From NCBI RefSeq assembly GCF_001686985.1, contig NZ_CP015318.1:5268001-5332000 (forward strand): a stretch of DNA of 64,000 nucleotides, in the 5' to 3' direction. Both the position numbers and the translations under genes were made by a program. Origin of the DNA: Mesorhizobium amorphae CCNWGS0123. Its GTDB lineage: Bacteria; Pseudomonadota; Alphaproteobacteria; Rhizobiales; Rhizobiaceae. The notes under the pieces are model-generated. The model was not told the origin of the DNA. It made no database searches and saw nothing but the letters and a program-made list of their open reading frames with translations. Below are positions 16,393 to 24,448 of the stretch, one piece after another; position 1 is the first letter of the stretch; the number at the start of each line of letters is the position of its first letter.

Positions 16393-17082
16393 TCAGGCTG
16401 GCTGAGCCGCCGGTTCGCCCGCGCCGATAACGCCGGCGCGCAACGCCAGTCCGGCAACGGTCGCGCCGAGGCACGGCGCCACGATATAGAGCCAGAGCTG
16501 CGACAGTGCAGCTTCGCCGGCAAAGAGCGCCGGGCCGAGCGAGCGGGCCGGATTGACCGACGATCCGGAAACGGCAATGCCGGCGAGGTGGATGATGACA
16601 AGCGTCAGCCCGATCGCCAGGCCGGCCAGGGTCCCGGCGCCGCCTTCGGCAGTAGCGCGGAGGATGACGAACAGAAACAGGAAGGTGGCTACCGCCTCGA
16701 ACAGGAAGGCCGAAGTTGCCGAATAGGCCGACCAGCCGTTCTGGGCAAAGCCATTGGCCGCCACGTCGTAGCCGCCGCCCTTGCCTTGCACGATCACGTA
16801 GAGCACCGCCGATGCGACGATCGCGCCCGCGCATTGCGCGACCACATAGCCGACAAGATCATTGGTTTTCATCCGGCCTGAGACGAAGAAGCCGAGGCTC
16901 ACCGCCGGATTGAGATGGGCGCCCGAAATCGGTCCGATCGAATAGGCCATCGCCACCACCGACAGGCCAAAGGCCATGGCGACGCCGAGCAGACCGACCT
17001 CGGAACGCATGAACAGAACCGTCGCGCAGCCGAAGAAGACCAGCGCGAAGGTTCCGATGAATTCGCAGACGTATTTGTTCAT
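16393..17082 (-). CDS. aquaporin / MIP-family channel
   Basis: A 229-residue six-helix channel with both hallmark half-helix motifs, HLNPAVS and SVNPARS. The second reads SVNPARSLGPAL, with Arg after NPA as in the selectivity filter. Length and the SVNPARS motif are closer to AqpZ-like water channels than to GlpF, though narrow-pore predictions are uncertain. It is in the same orientation as the alcohol dehydrogenase, 72 bp downstream of it, and within the monooxygenase operon. A role in passing small neutral alcohols or ketones is inference. Confidence 0.9.
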   Translation of the reverse strand: MNKYVCEFIGTFALVFFGCATVLFMRSEVGLLGVAMAFGLSVVAMAYSIGPISGAHLNPAVSLGFFVSGRMKTNDLVGYVVAQCAGAIVASAVLYVIVQGKGGGYDVAANGFAQNGWSAYSATSAFLFEAVATFLFLFVILRATAEGGAGTLAGLAIGLTLVIIHLAGIAVSGSSVNPARSLGPALFAGEAALSQLWLYIVAPCLGATVAGLALRAGVIGAGEPAAQPA

Positions 17083-17110
17083 ATGTTTCTCTCCCTCAGG
17101 ATGATGGTGG

Positions 17111-17147
17111 GGACCGGACGCGCACTTGTGCGCGCGAAGTCCGGTCC
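17111..17147 (-). other. intercistronic hairpin between alcohol dehydrogenase and aquaporin genes
   Basis: GGACCGGAC (17111-17119) pairs with GTCCGGTCC (17139-17147), and an inner GCGCAC/GTGCGC stem forms the tip. No T tract follows on either strand, so it looks like an RNA-processing or stability element rather than a terminator. Confidence 0.6.
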
Positions 17148-17154
17148 AAATGCT

Positions 17155-18198
17155 TCAGGGCACGATGACACCGCGGCCGGTGAACCGTCGGTTCTTGAAA
17201 TCGTCGAGCGCGGTGTTGATGCTGGCGAGGTTGTATTCGGTGTAGTGCATCTTCACCTTGCCGTCGGCGTTCAGCTCCATCAGTTCGACGAGTTCGGTGA
17301 AATTGCCGACCAAGCTGCCGCCGATGTTGATCTCCTCGATGACGAGATGCGCGGTCGGCACGTTGATGTTGCCGCCATAGCCGACGACAAACAGTTGGCC
17401 GCCCTTGCGCACCATCTTCCAGCAGATGTTTTCGACGCCGAGTTCGCCGACGAAGTCGATGACCACATGGGCGCCGCCGCCGGTGATCTGAATGACCTCC
17501 TCGACGACGTTCGGCCCGCCATCGAGGACGAAGTCGGCACCAAGATCCTTGGCCAGCACGCGCGCCGCAGGCTCGCGGTCGACGGCAATGATGCGGCAGC
17601 CCGAGATCGCGTGAAGCGACTGCAGCGCGATATGGCCTAGCCCGCCTATGCCGAGCAGAACGCAGTAACTCCCAGGCCTCAGCAGCTTGGCCGCCCGCTT
17701 GGCGGCGCGGTAGGCAGTGATGCCGGCATCGGCGAGCGGCGCCACCTCGATCGGCGTCACATTGGCGTTCAGCTTGATCAGCGAACGCTCGCTGGTGATG
17801 AAGTACTCGGCGAAGCCGCCATTCATGCCAAGACCGGGAAACTGGCCGTTGTCGCAGTACATGTCCTCGCCGTGGCGGCAGTTGAGGCAGATGCCGCATG
17901 AGCGGAACGGATGGCAGATCACGGCGTCGCCGCGCTTGACCGACCTGACGCCGCTGCCGACCTCCTCGACCCAGCCAGCATTTTCATGGCCCATGATGTA
18001 GGGCAACAGCGTGCCTTCGGGGTCCATGGTCGGCTTCCACACACCTTCGATGATGTGCAGGTCGGTGCGGCACAGGCCGGCGGCGCCAACCCGCACGATC
18101 ACCTCGTCGGGGGCAGTGATCGTCGGCGCCTTGACCTCCTCGATCCTGAGCTGGACGTTCATATGCGGATCGTATTCGTACAGTCTGGCAGCCTTCAT
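17155..18198 (-). CDS. zinc-dependent alcohol dehydrogenase (MDR family)
   Basis: A 347-residue medium-chain NAD(P)-dependent dehydrogenase. The catalytic-zinc residues are in GLCRTDLH and GHENAGWV. The structural-zinc cysteines are in CGICLNCRHGEDMYC, and the nucleotide-binding motif is GIGGLGHIA. The family oxidises secondary or primary alcohols, and a homologous gene occurs in mim/prm monooxygenase clusters. Here it would act on the alcohol made by the monooxygenase. AAGGA precedes the ATG. Confidence 0.9.
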   Translation of the reverse strand: MKAARLYEYDPHMNVQLRIEEVKAPTITAPDEVIVRVGAAGLCRTDLHIIEGVWKPTMDPEGTLLPYIMGHENAGWVEEVGSGVRSVKRGDAVICHPFRSCGICLNCRHGEDMYCDNGQFPGLGMNGGFAEYFITSERSLIKLNANVTPIEVAPLADAGITAYRAAKRAAKLLRPGSYCVLLGIGGLGHIALQSLHAISGCRIIAVDREPAARVLAKDLGADFVLDGGPNVVEEVIQITGGGAHVVIDFVGELGVENICWKMVRKGGQLFVVGYGGNINVPTAHLVIEEINIGGSLVGNFTELVELMELNADGKVKMHYTEYNLASINTALDDFKNRRFTGRGVIVP

Positions 18199-18229
18199 CG
18201 TCGTATCCTTTCACGTCGGGATTGTTTGC

Positions 18230-19861
18230 TTAGGCGCGGCCGAGCTTCTCAGAGCCGCCGCCGCGAGCCGGTCCGGCCGTCGGGTCCTCGTCCTCGGCGA
18301 GATGGCCGATCAGCGTTTCAGTGGTCAGGATCAGCGTCGCCACCGAAGCTGCGTTGGCGAGCGCGGTGTAGGTGACGCGCACCGGATCGATGATCCCTGC
18401 CTCGAACATGTTCTGGTAGCTGCCGGCGGACGCGTTGTAGCCGTAGCCGCCGTTGATGCGCGTGACTTCCGCCACGACTGCTTCGGGATCGGCGCCGGCA
18501 TTGGCGGCGATGCGCCAGAGCGGCCGCGACAGCACCGACCGCACCAGGCGCACGCCTTCGGCGACATCGCCGCCGACACCGGCCGCAACCTTGTCGAGCA
18601 GCGGCGCGATCTGGGCAAGCGCCGAGCCGCCGCCGGCGACCACGCCCTCTTCGGATGCGGCGCGCACCGCATTCAGCGAATCCTCGATGAGCTGGATGGT
18701 TCGCTTCTGCTCGACCGGCGTGACGCCGCCAGCATAAAGGATCGCGGTGCCGCCAGAGAGCTTGGCCAGGCGTTCGCGCAGCTTGTCCTGGTCGATGTTC
18801 GGCGGCGAGGCTTCATACTGCCGCTGCACCTGGGCGCGGCGCGACGCAATTGCCGCATGGTCGCCGCCGCCGCGAATGATCGAGGTGTAGGACGAACTGG
18901 TCTTCACCCGGTCAGCCGTTCCGAGATCGTCGGCGGTGATGTCCTCCAGCCGTCCGCCGAGGTCGCGCGCGATCACCTTGCCGCCGGTGATGATGGCCAG
19001 ATCCTCCATCATCGCCTTGCGCCAATGGCCATATTCCGGCGGATGGACGACGAGGTATTTTCCAGGTCCCTGCTTGCCGAGCAGCGTCACCACAACTTCC
19101 GGCGACATTTCCTCGGACACGATCAGCAGCGGCCGCCCGGCCTCGTCGGCGATGCGGCGAACCGCATCGAGCTGCTCGGGTTCCTTGATCTTGAGATCGG
19201 TCATCAGGATGTAAGGCCGTTCGAGAACCGCCTCCATCTTCTCCTGATCGGTCACCATGTGATGCGAGAGATAGCCGCGTTCGAAGGACATGCCCTCGAC
19301 CACATCGAGCGTGGTCTCGGTGGTCACGCTGAAGTCGGTGGTGATGACGCCTTCCGCTCCGACGCGCTCATGGGCTTCCGCCACCATCGCGCCAAGCTTG
19401 GCATCGGTTGCCGCGATATTGGCGACCGAAGCCAGGATGCCGTTGCCTTTTGCCGGCTTGGCCGACGCCTTGAGCGCCGCCACCACCGCCGCCACGGCAA
19501 GGTCGATGCCCTTGCACAGATCGACGGATTTCACGCCGCGTTCATTCGCCTCCACGCCACCCTGGATCAGCGCGTTGGCGAGCACGATGGCAGTCGTGGT
19601 GCCGTCGCCTGCGACCTCGTTCGTCTGCATCGACACTTCGCGGACGACCTGCGCGCCCATGTTTTCGAAACGATCGTGCAGCTCGATCTCCGATGCGATG
19701 CTGACACCGTCGCGAGTCACCATCGGCGTGCCGATCGGCCGGTCGATCATGGCGTTCATGCCTTTGGGGCCGAGCGTCGGCTCGACGGCAGCGGCCAGGC
19801 GAAAGACACCGCGAGCGAGAGCACGGCGGGCTTCGGAATTGTGAAGCATTATTTTGGGCAT
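18230..19861 (-). CDS. GroEL-like chaperonin of the monooxygenase cluster (MimG-like)
   Basis: A 543-residue chaperonin. It has GPKGMNAMID where housekeeping GroEL reads GPKGRNVVLD, keeps the ATPase motif GDGTTTA, and contains EEGVVAGGGSAL. The C-terminus (PTAGPARGGGSEKLGRA) lacks the GGM tail. There is no groES next to it. The corresponding chaperonin MimG is known to be required for productive folding of the di-iron oxygenase component in mycobacteria. GGAGGAAT precedes the ATG; the open frame extends upstream but without family similarity. Confidence 0.92.
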   Translation of the reverse strand: MPKIMLHNSEARRALARGVFRLAAAVEPTLGPKGMNAMIDRPIGTPMVTRDGVSIASEIELHDRFENMGAQVVREVSMQTNEVAGDGTTTAIVLANALIQGGVEANERGVKSVDLCKGIDLAVAAVVAALKASAKPAKGNGILASVANIAATDAKLGAMVAEAHERVGAEGVITTDFSVTTETTLDVVEGMSFERGYLSHHMVTDQEKMEAVLERPYILMTDLKIKEPEQLDAVRRIADEAGRPLLIVSEEMSPEVVVTLLGKQGPGKYLVVHPPEYGHWRKAMMEDLAIITGGKVIARDLGGRLEDITADDLGTADRVKTSSSYTSIIRGGGDHAAIASRRAQVQRQYEASPPNIDQDKLRERLAKLSGGTAILYAGGVTPVEQKRTIQLIEDSLNAVRAASEEGVVAGGGSALAQIAPLLDKVAAGVGGDVAEGVRLVRSVLSRPLWRIAANAGADPEAVVAEVTRINGGYGYNASAGSYQNMFEAGIIDPVRVTYTALANAASVATLILTTETLIGHLAEDEDPTAGPARGGGSEKLGRA

Positions 19862-19937
19862 GATTCCTCCTTCCGCCTTACGGGCGGGTTGTTGGTTCGG
19901 GGCCTCGTGCAAGGGAGGCCGTTGTTTCAGCTCTGCT

Positions 19938-20735
19938 TCAGGCGGTCGGCGCGGCTCGTGCCGGCACGCGGTCCAGAATGAAATCGACCAGCGTCGGTTC
20001 GCCGTCGACCACATCCAGTTCCTTGTATCTGGTCTGCTTGAGCCCACGGCAAAGCGCGCCGTTGAACTCCATGTTGACGCGCACAGCGCGCAGTTCGGCG
20101 AGATGGGCACCGAGTGCGCCGGCCGGTATGCGTTGCCCTTCCCATGTCACGAAGACGGGATAATCCGCCCGGCGGTCGGGAAAGCGTTCAAGCAGGGCCG
20201 CCCTGTATCTCGGCTTCTGTTTGGCCGCCTCGCCCGGTTCGAACCGTGCGACGTCGTATGCCGGCAGCTCCATGCCGACTATTTCCCGATCCGTCAGACC
20301 GTGCTCCCGCAGGCCCCGCAAGACCGCCTCCTGGCGTCGCTTGAATGCCTTCATCCTGAAGGTTTCGCGCAACGCGCCGAGATCCTGGTCCTCGGCAAGC
20401 TCGGCGAAAATATCGCCGAATGTCTTGCCGGCTTCCATGCCGCGATTGACCTCTTCCGCGAACATGTGGTCGTGCAGCTTGACGCGATAGGCCGGCGCCC
20501 ATGAGAGCTGGTCGAGCGCCTTGCGGACGCCGTCCAGCATGAGGAACGCGAAGTTGGGCGAGCACCAGTAGGTCGGCAGGCGGAAGTCGATTTCCACGTT
20601 GCCATCACTCGTCATTTTGGCCCGCTCGACGAAGCCCATCTCGGTAATCGGTTCGTCGAGCTCCGGGTCGTTGACCTCACCAAGGCGCCGCCAGAGTTCC
20701 TTCTCGCGGTTGCCGGAAACGCTGGCGGTTGCCAT
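19938..20735 (-). CDS. DUF59 (MIP18/PaaD-like) protein of the monooxygenase cluster
   Basis: A 265-residue protein with an N-terminal DUF59 domain (ELWRRLGEVNDPELDEPITE, then FRLPTYWCSPNFAFLM) and a longer C-terminal part of unknown fold. DUF59 proteins assist iron-sulfur or di-iron centre assembly. A similar gene follows the coupling-protein gene in mim clusters of actinobacteria. The cysteine in YWCSPN is the likely metal-handling residue. It lies five bases after the amidohydrolase stop. Confidence 0.82.
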   Translation of the reverse strand: MATASVSGNREKELWRRLGEVNDPELDEPITEMGFVERAKMTSDGNVEIDFRLPTYWCSPNFAFLMLDGVRKALDQLSWAPAYRVKLHDHMFAEEVNRGMEAGKTFGDIFAELAEDQDLGALRETFRMKAFKRRQEAVLRGLREHGLTDREIVGMELPAYDVARFEPGEAAKQKPRYRAALLERFPDRRADYPVFVTWEGQRIPAGALGAHLAELRAVRVNMEFNGALCRGLKQTRYKELDVVDGEPTLVDFILDRVPARAAPTA

Positions 20736-20740
20736 AGCCC

Positions 20741-21763
20741 CTACTCCGCCGCGATGCTGAAGGGCGAACTGGCAAGCGCCTTCTTCTTGGCTTCGACGTC
20801 GATGTTGTAGAGACGCGCGGCGTTGAGGCCGAGGATCTTCTCCTTGATCTCGTCGGTCAGTTGCACACCACGTTCCGCGGCGATGTCCTCGGGAATCTGG
20901 TAGGCCCAGAATTTCTCGACCAGCCAGCGCGGCGTCCAGATCGCGTAGTCGGAACCGAACAGGATCTTTTCCGGCCCAAGCCAGAACAGCAGCTCGGCGA
21001 TGACCTCGCCGAAGTAGCGCGGGCGCGCGTGGATGAAGGGCAGCGCGACAGCCAGTCCGCCATAGACGTTGGTTTCCTGCGTCGCGATCCAGCAGAAATC
21101 GTCGAGGCGCGGCAGGCCGCAATGCTCGATGATCCAGTTGAGGTTCTGGAAATCCGTCGCCGCGTAGTCGACGTCATGCACGTCGAAGGCGTCCTTGCTG
21201 AGCGGGATTATGGTCGGACCCTTGTGGACGTGGATGTTCCTGATGCCGAGCTTGTCGCAAAGTTCGAAGCATTTGTAGGCATCGGGGTCAGTTAGCTTCC
21301 AGCCCTTGGAGGCACCGTTCCATTCGGCCGTGTACATCTTCACGCCCTTGACGTCGTAGGTCTCCTTGAGGAAGTGGATGTACTCAAGCGCCTTCTCACC
21401 CTCGCGCGGGTCGAAGGCGCCGTTGACGATGAAACGCTCCGGATAGCGCTTGGCCACCTCGGCGTTGCGCTCGATCGTGTTGAAGCCGTTCTTGTAGAAA
21501 TCCTTGAGATAGGTCGACTGGACGATCGCCACGTCGTCGGGACCGTCGATGAACAGGTCGCGATAGAGATCGTCGGCGCTGTATTTCTCGAACTTGCTCT
21601 TCTCCCACAGCTGGTCCTTGGGACTCAGCCCCGTGTGATAGGCGTAGAAGCAATCGATGAACTGCTTGCCGTGGATATTCTTCTGGTTCTCCGGGCTGCC
21701 GTCCCAGAAATGGGTGTGGCCGTCGACCACGAAAATATCCTTGCCTTCCGGTGTCCTAAACAT
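20741..21763 (-). CDS. amidohydrolase family protein (amidohydrolase_2)
   Basis: A 340-residue TIM-barrel protein. The metal-site motif DGHTHFWD is near residue 15, with further His in HVHKGP and IEHCGLP, and the terminal Asp in FGSDYAIW. A homologue is regularly present in mim/prm-type monooxygenase loci, where its role is not established. GGAGGGA precedes the ATG at 21763. It lies between the coupling-protein gene and the DUF59 gene in one operon. Confidence 0.88.
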   Translation of the reverse strand: MFRTPEGKDIFVVDGHTHFWDGSPENQKNIHGKQFIDCFYAYHTGLSPKDQLWEKSKFEKYSADDLYRDLFIDGPDDVAIVQSTYLKDFYKNGFNTIERNAEVAKRYPERFIVNGAFDPREGEKALEYIHFLKETYDVKGVKMYTAEWNGASKGWKLTDPDAYKCFELCDKLGIRNIHVHKGPTIIPLSKDAFDVHDVDYAATDFQNLNWIIEHCGLPRLDDFCWIATQETNVYGGLAVALPFIHARPRYFGEVIAELLFWLGPEKILFGSDYAIWTPRWLVEKFWAYQIPEDIAAERGVQLTDEIKEKILGLNAARLYNIDVEAKKKALASSPFSIAAE

Positions 21764-21796
21764 TCTTCCCTCCGCAGGATGCGTGTTGATCGGTTC

Positions 21797-21830
21797 GGCG
21801 CGCCGCAACCGGGCGGCGCGCCCGTTTTTT
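21797..21830. other. strong hairpin between coupling-protein and amidohydrolase genes
   Basis: GGCGCGCCG (21797-21805) and CGGCGCGCC (21814-21822) form a nine-base-pair perfect stem. On the plus strand a six-T run follows, as in an intrinsic terminator; on the minus strand, the coding direction here, no T tract follows. It separates the four enzyme-subunit genes from the accessory genes and may be an mRNA 3'-stabiliser or a stop for antisense transcription. Confidence 0.6.
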
Positions 21831-21836
21831 GGGCGG

Positions 21837-22208
21837 CTATTCGATGTATTCGAACATCTCGTCCATGTTGCCGAACAGGATCACGGTGTTGTCGTCGACG
21901 CGAACCATGCGGCCGTAGTGGGTGGAGGTGTTGACCTCGAAGGTCTCGGCCGAAATCTCGCGGCCGAGATATTCGCCGATCGCGTCCATCTTGAAGATCA
22001 GCTTGCCATCGCCGTCGATACGGATCAGCGCCGGCTGATAGGTGATGGTCACCCCCGGCTTCTGGCCCATGAATTCGGCGATGGCCCTGGCCTCGACCGA
22101 GTCATTCATGGTGACGCCGCACTGATGCGAAATCGTCTGTTCGAAGGTGATGTCCTTCATCTCCTTGAAGATGTTGGAATGCGTTGCGTCGCGTGCTGCT
22201 AGTGACAT
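21837..22208 (-). CDS. di-iron monooxygenase coupling (regulatory) protein, MimD/PrmD-like
   Basis: A 123-residue cofactor-less effector of the MmoB/DmpM family. These proteins bind the hydroxylase and couple NADH use to substrate oxidation. It begins MSLAARDATHSNIFKEMKDI; the central segment ARAIAEFMGQKPGVTITYQP fits the conserved core. GGGAGAAATT precedes the ATG. It is fourth in the order large subunit, reductase, small subunit, coupling protein, the order of mimABCD and prmABCD. Confidence 0.92.
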   Translation of the reverse strand: MSLAARDATHSNIFKEMKDITFEQTISHQCGVTMNDSVEARAIAEFMGQKPGVTITYQPALIRIDGDGKLIFKMDAIGEYLGREISAETFEVNTSTHYGRMVRVDDNTVILFGNMDEMFEYIE

Positions 22209-22225
22209 GACAATTTCTCCCTGTG

Positions 22226-23284
22226 TCAGCGCTTGAGGCCGAGTTCGCCGAGGATCTGGCCAATCCGTTCCTCGGATTTGGCGCGGACGTCCGCGAACGC
22301 GACCGGCTTGGAATGCGGCATCGACCAGACCGGCTGCAGGCCGATGGCTGCCTTGTCGGCGAGCGCGCCGTGTTTCTTGACCCAACCCTGGAAGAGCTTC
22401 TTGTTCGCCACGCCGTATTTCTCGTCGTTGGCGAGCAAGTGCATGAGGTCGATCGTGTTGGCGAGGTTGCGCTCGTAGTCGGCCTCGGCTGCCGAGATCA
22501 CCGCAGGCGTGATGAAGTCGTGGTTGGCGGCGGCGATCTGCATCAGGAAGCCCGAGCGGAACACTTCCCCGACCAGCGGTTCGAAAACGATGTTGATGGC
22601 GAAGTACTGTTCGAGATAGTCGGTTGCGCCCATGATGGTCTCGACCGCTTCGCGGGGGCCTTGCCAGTTCTTGTCCTCGAGCCAGGTCTTCTTGCCGAGT
22701 TCATCGTCCCAGCCAGGAAGGTCCATGCCGATCTCGGCAAGGTAGAGCGTGATGTCCTGCGCAAGCCGCAGCTTGTAGGACGAGTTGGTCAGCGTCGCGT
22801 TGTTGATCATCTGGGTGTAGCCGTAGCGCTGCGCCTGCATCAGCGAGGTGCCGAGCCCGAATTCGGCATGTTTCCAGGCGCCGAGCTGCGTCTGCAGGAT
22901 CTTGACCCAGGCCTTGTCGAAGGTCTTGGGTGCCCCCGACTTGCGGGCATTGTTGATGACGCTCTGCACCATCGTCTCGATCTTCGACTGGCGCTGGTAA
23001 TGCGTGCGCTCCCATTCCTGGTCGGGCGCGCGGAAGGCATGCCAGTTGGAGCTCTGCGCGGCGGTGTTCTGCTTGACATAGGCGCCCTTGCCGTCGGCGA
23101 AGGAGATAATCCAATCCTGGATCAGGTAACGCTCGGGATCGGGCTGCACGTCGACCGTCATGTCTTCGTAGTGGGTGGCACGCTGGCCCTTCGGGTCGAA
23201 ATACCGGTACTTCCGGCTGTCGGAGTCGGCAAAGATCGCCGCGCCGGCGGCTCCGGATCCGACTGAACTCGAGGTAGCTGGCAT
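22226..23284 (-). CDS. di-iron monooxygenase hydroxylase small (beta) subunit, MimC/PrmC-like
   Basis: A 352-residue beta subunit. It belongs to the methane/phenol/propane hydroxylase beta family, with the motif QTQLGAWKHAEFGLG and a following helical core lacking the full di-iron ligand set. It scaffolds the large subunit in the (alpha-beta)n hydroxylase. The start at 23284 follows GGGAG. The stop is 17 bp from the coupling-protein ATG. Confidence 0.92.
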   Translation of the reverse strand: MPATSSSVGSGAAGAAIFADSDSRKYRYFDPKGQRATHYEDMTVDVQPDPERYLIQDWIISFADGKGAYVKQNTAAQSSNWHAFRAPDQEWERTHYQRQSKIETMVQSVINNARKSGAPKTFDKAWVKILQTQLGAWKHAEFGLGTSLMQAQRYGYTQMINNATLTNSSYKLRLAQDITLYLAEIGMDLPGWDDELGKKTWLEDKNWQGPREAVETIMGATDYLEQYFAINIVFEPLVGEVFRSGFLMQIAAANHDFITPAVISAAEADYERNLANTIDLMHLLANDEKYGVANKKLFQGWVKKHGALADKAAIGLQPVWSMPHSKPVAFADVRAKSEERIGQILGELGLKR

Positions 23285-23334
23285 AGTCTTCACTCCCTTG
23301 TTGCAGTTGTGGTTGCAGTTGCGTGGCTGCCCTC

Positions 23335-24396
23335 TCAGTGGGCCGGCGTTGCACCTGCCGATGTGGTGAACTTGTCGAAGAAGATCCGCTCCGTCTCGAA
23401 CCCGTTCATGAACAGAACCGGCTGAAGCGCATCGATCATCGGCGGCGGGCCGCAGGCATGGACATCGCCCTGCCCGTCGACCGCCAGTTGCTTGAGCTTG
23501 GCGTCGACACTCTGGTGTACGAAACCGCGTTCGCCTTCCCATTCGGCGTCATCAGTCGCGTGCGACAGCACGGGAATGAATGTGACCTCCGAATGCTGGC
23601 CGATCAGCTCGGCGATCCTGTCGAGATAGAACAGGTCGTTGCGCGTCCTGGCACCGTAGAAGAAATAAACCGGACGTTTCTCGCCGCTCTTCAGATGGTC
23701 GTTGAGGATCGACCAGATCGGCGACATGCCTGATCCGGCGCCGACCAGGATCAGGGGTCCTTGCCGTTCGTCCCGGCGGAAACAGGTTCCGTAGGGTCCG
23801 ACGACGGTGACCTCGGCTCCGACCTTGATCCCTCCGGAATCGAGTTCTCCGGAGAACTTTCCCTCAGGGTATTTTTTGATGATGAAGGAGAGTTTTTGGG
23901 CTTGGTCCGGCGTATTTGCCATGGAGAACGAGCGCGTAATCGTCTCCCCTTTTTGCGTGGTAACCGTGATGTCGACATATTGCCCCGCCCAGAACTTTAT
24001 CGGCGAGCCGAGTTCGATCTCGATGCCGCGAATGTCGTGGGTCAGGTGCTCAATCCGAGCAATCCGGCCCCTGAACGTCTTCACGGCGATCGCTTTCGCC
24101 AAAATCTCCTCGTCGTAGTTGAGAAGCTCGACTTCCAGATCGGAGTAGGCGATGCAGCGGCACAAAAGGACGTGGCCGCTCTCCTTCTCCATGTCGTTCA
24201 GCGCGAAGGTCGAGTATTTGAGCATGTCGACTTCGCCTTCGAGCAAGACGCTTTTGCAGGCGGAGCATTGCCCTTCCTTGCAGCCGTGCGGCAGGGCGAT
24301 GCCTTGGCGGAACGCAGCGTTGAGCAGTGTTTCGCCATTTTCGACGTCGAATTCGACGCCGACCGGGCTGAGCCTGACCGTGTGGGTTTCCGACAT
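23335..24396 (-). CDS. monooxygenase NADH reductase component, MimB/PrmB-like
   Basis: A 353-residue reductase. The N-terminal [2Fe-2S] plant-type ferredoxin domain has CKEGQCSACKS plus a distal Cys in LLCRCIAY. An FAD domain with RSFSMANTP follows, then an NAD domain with GPYGTCFRR, VGAGSGMSPIWSIL and HACGPPPMID. It delivers electrons from NADH to the hydroxylase. It sits between the large- and small-subunit genes as in mim/prm operons. Confidence 0.95.
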   Translation of the reverse strand: MSETHTVRLSPVGVEFDVENGETLLNAAFRQGIALPHGCKEGQCSACKSVLLEGEVDMLKYSTFALNDMEKESGHVLLCRCIAYSDLEVELLNYDEEILAKAIAVKTFRGRIARIEHLTHDIRGIEIELGSPIKFWAGQYVDITVTTQKGETITRSFSMANTPDQAQKLSFIIKKYPEGKFSGELDSGGIKVGAEVTVVGPYGTCFRRDERQGPLILVGAGSGMSPIWSILNDHLKSGEKRPVYFFYGARTRNDLFYLDRIAELIGQHSEVTFIPVLSHATDDAEWEGERGFVHQSVDAKLKQLAVDGQGDVHACGPPPMIDALQPVLFMNGFETERIFFDKFTTSAGATPAH

Positions 24397-24417
24397 ACGG
24401 ACCTCCAGTGAAAGGAA

Positions 24418-24438
24418 GGGGCGGGACGAACCCGCCCC
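24418..24438. other. GC-rich intercistronic hairpin downstream of the hydroxylase large-subunit gene
   Basis: GGGGCGGG (24418-24425) pairs with CCCGCCCC (24431-24438) around a five-base loop, in the 52-bp gap between the large-subunit stop and the reductase start. No T tract follows on the minus strand. It could protect the 3' end of a more abundant large-subunit transcript. Confidence 0.6.
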
Positions 24439-24448
24439 TCTGGCCTGA

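Noticed and set aside
18230..19861. Housekeeping groEL
   Set aside because: No groES neighbour, altered core motifs and location inside the monooxygenase operon point to a dedicated chaperonin.
21797..21830. Intrinsic terminator inside the monooxygenase operon
   Set aside because: The T run lies on the plus strand only; in the coding direction the stem has no T tail, so it is listed as a hairpin instead.
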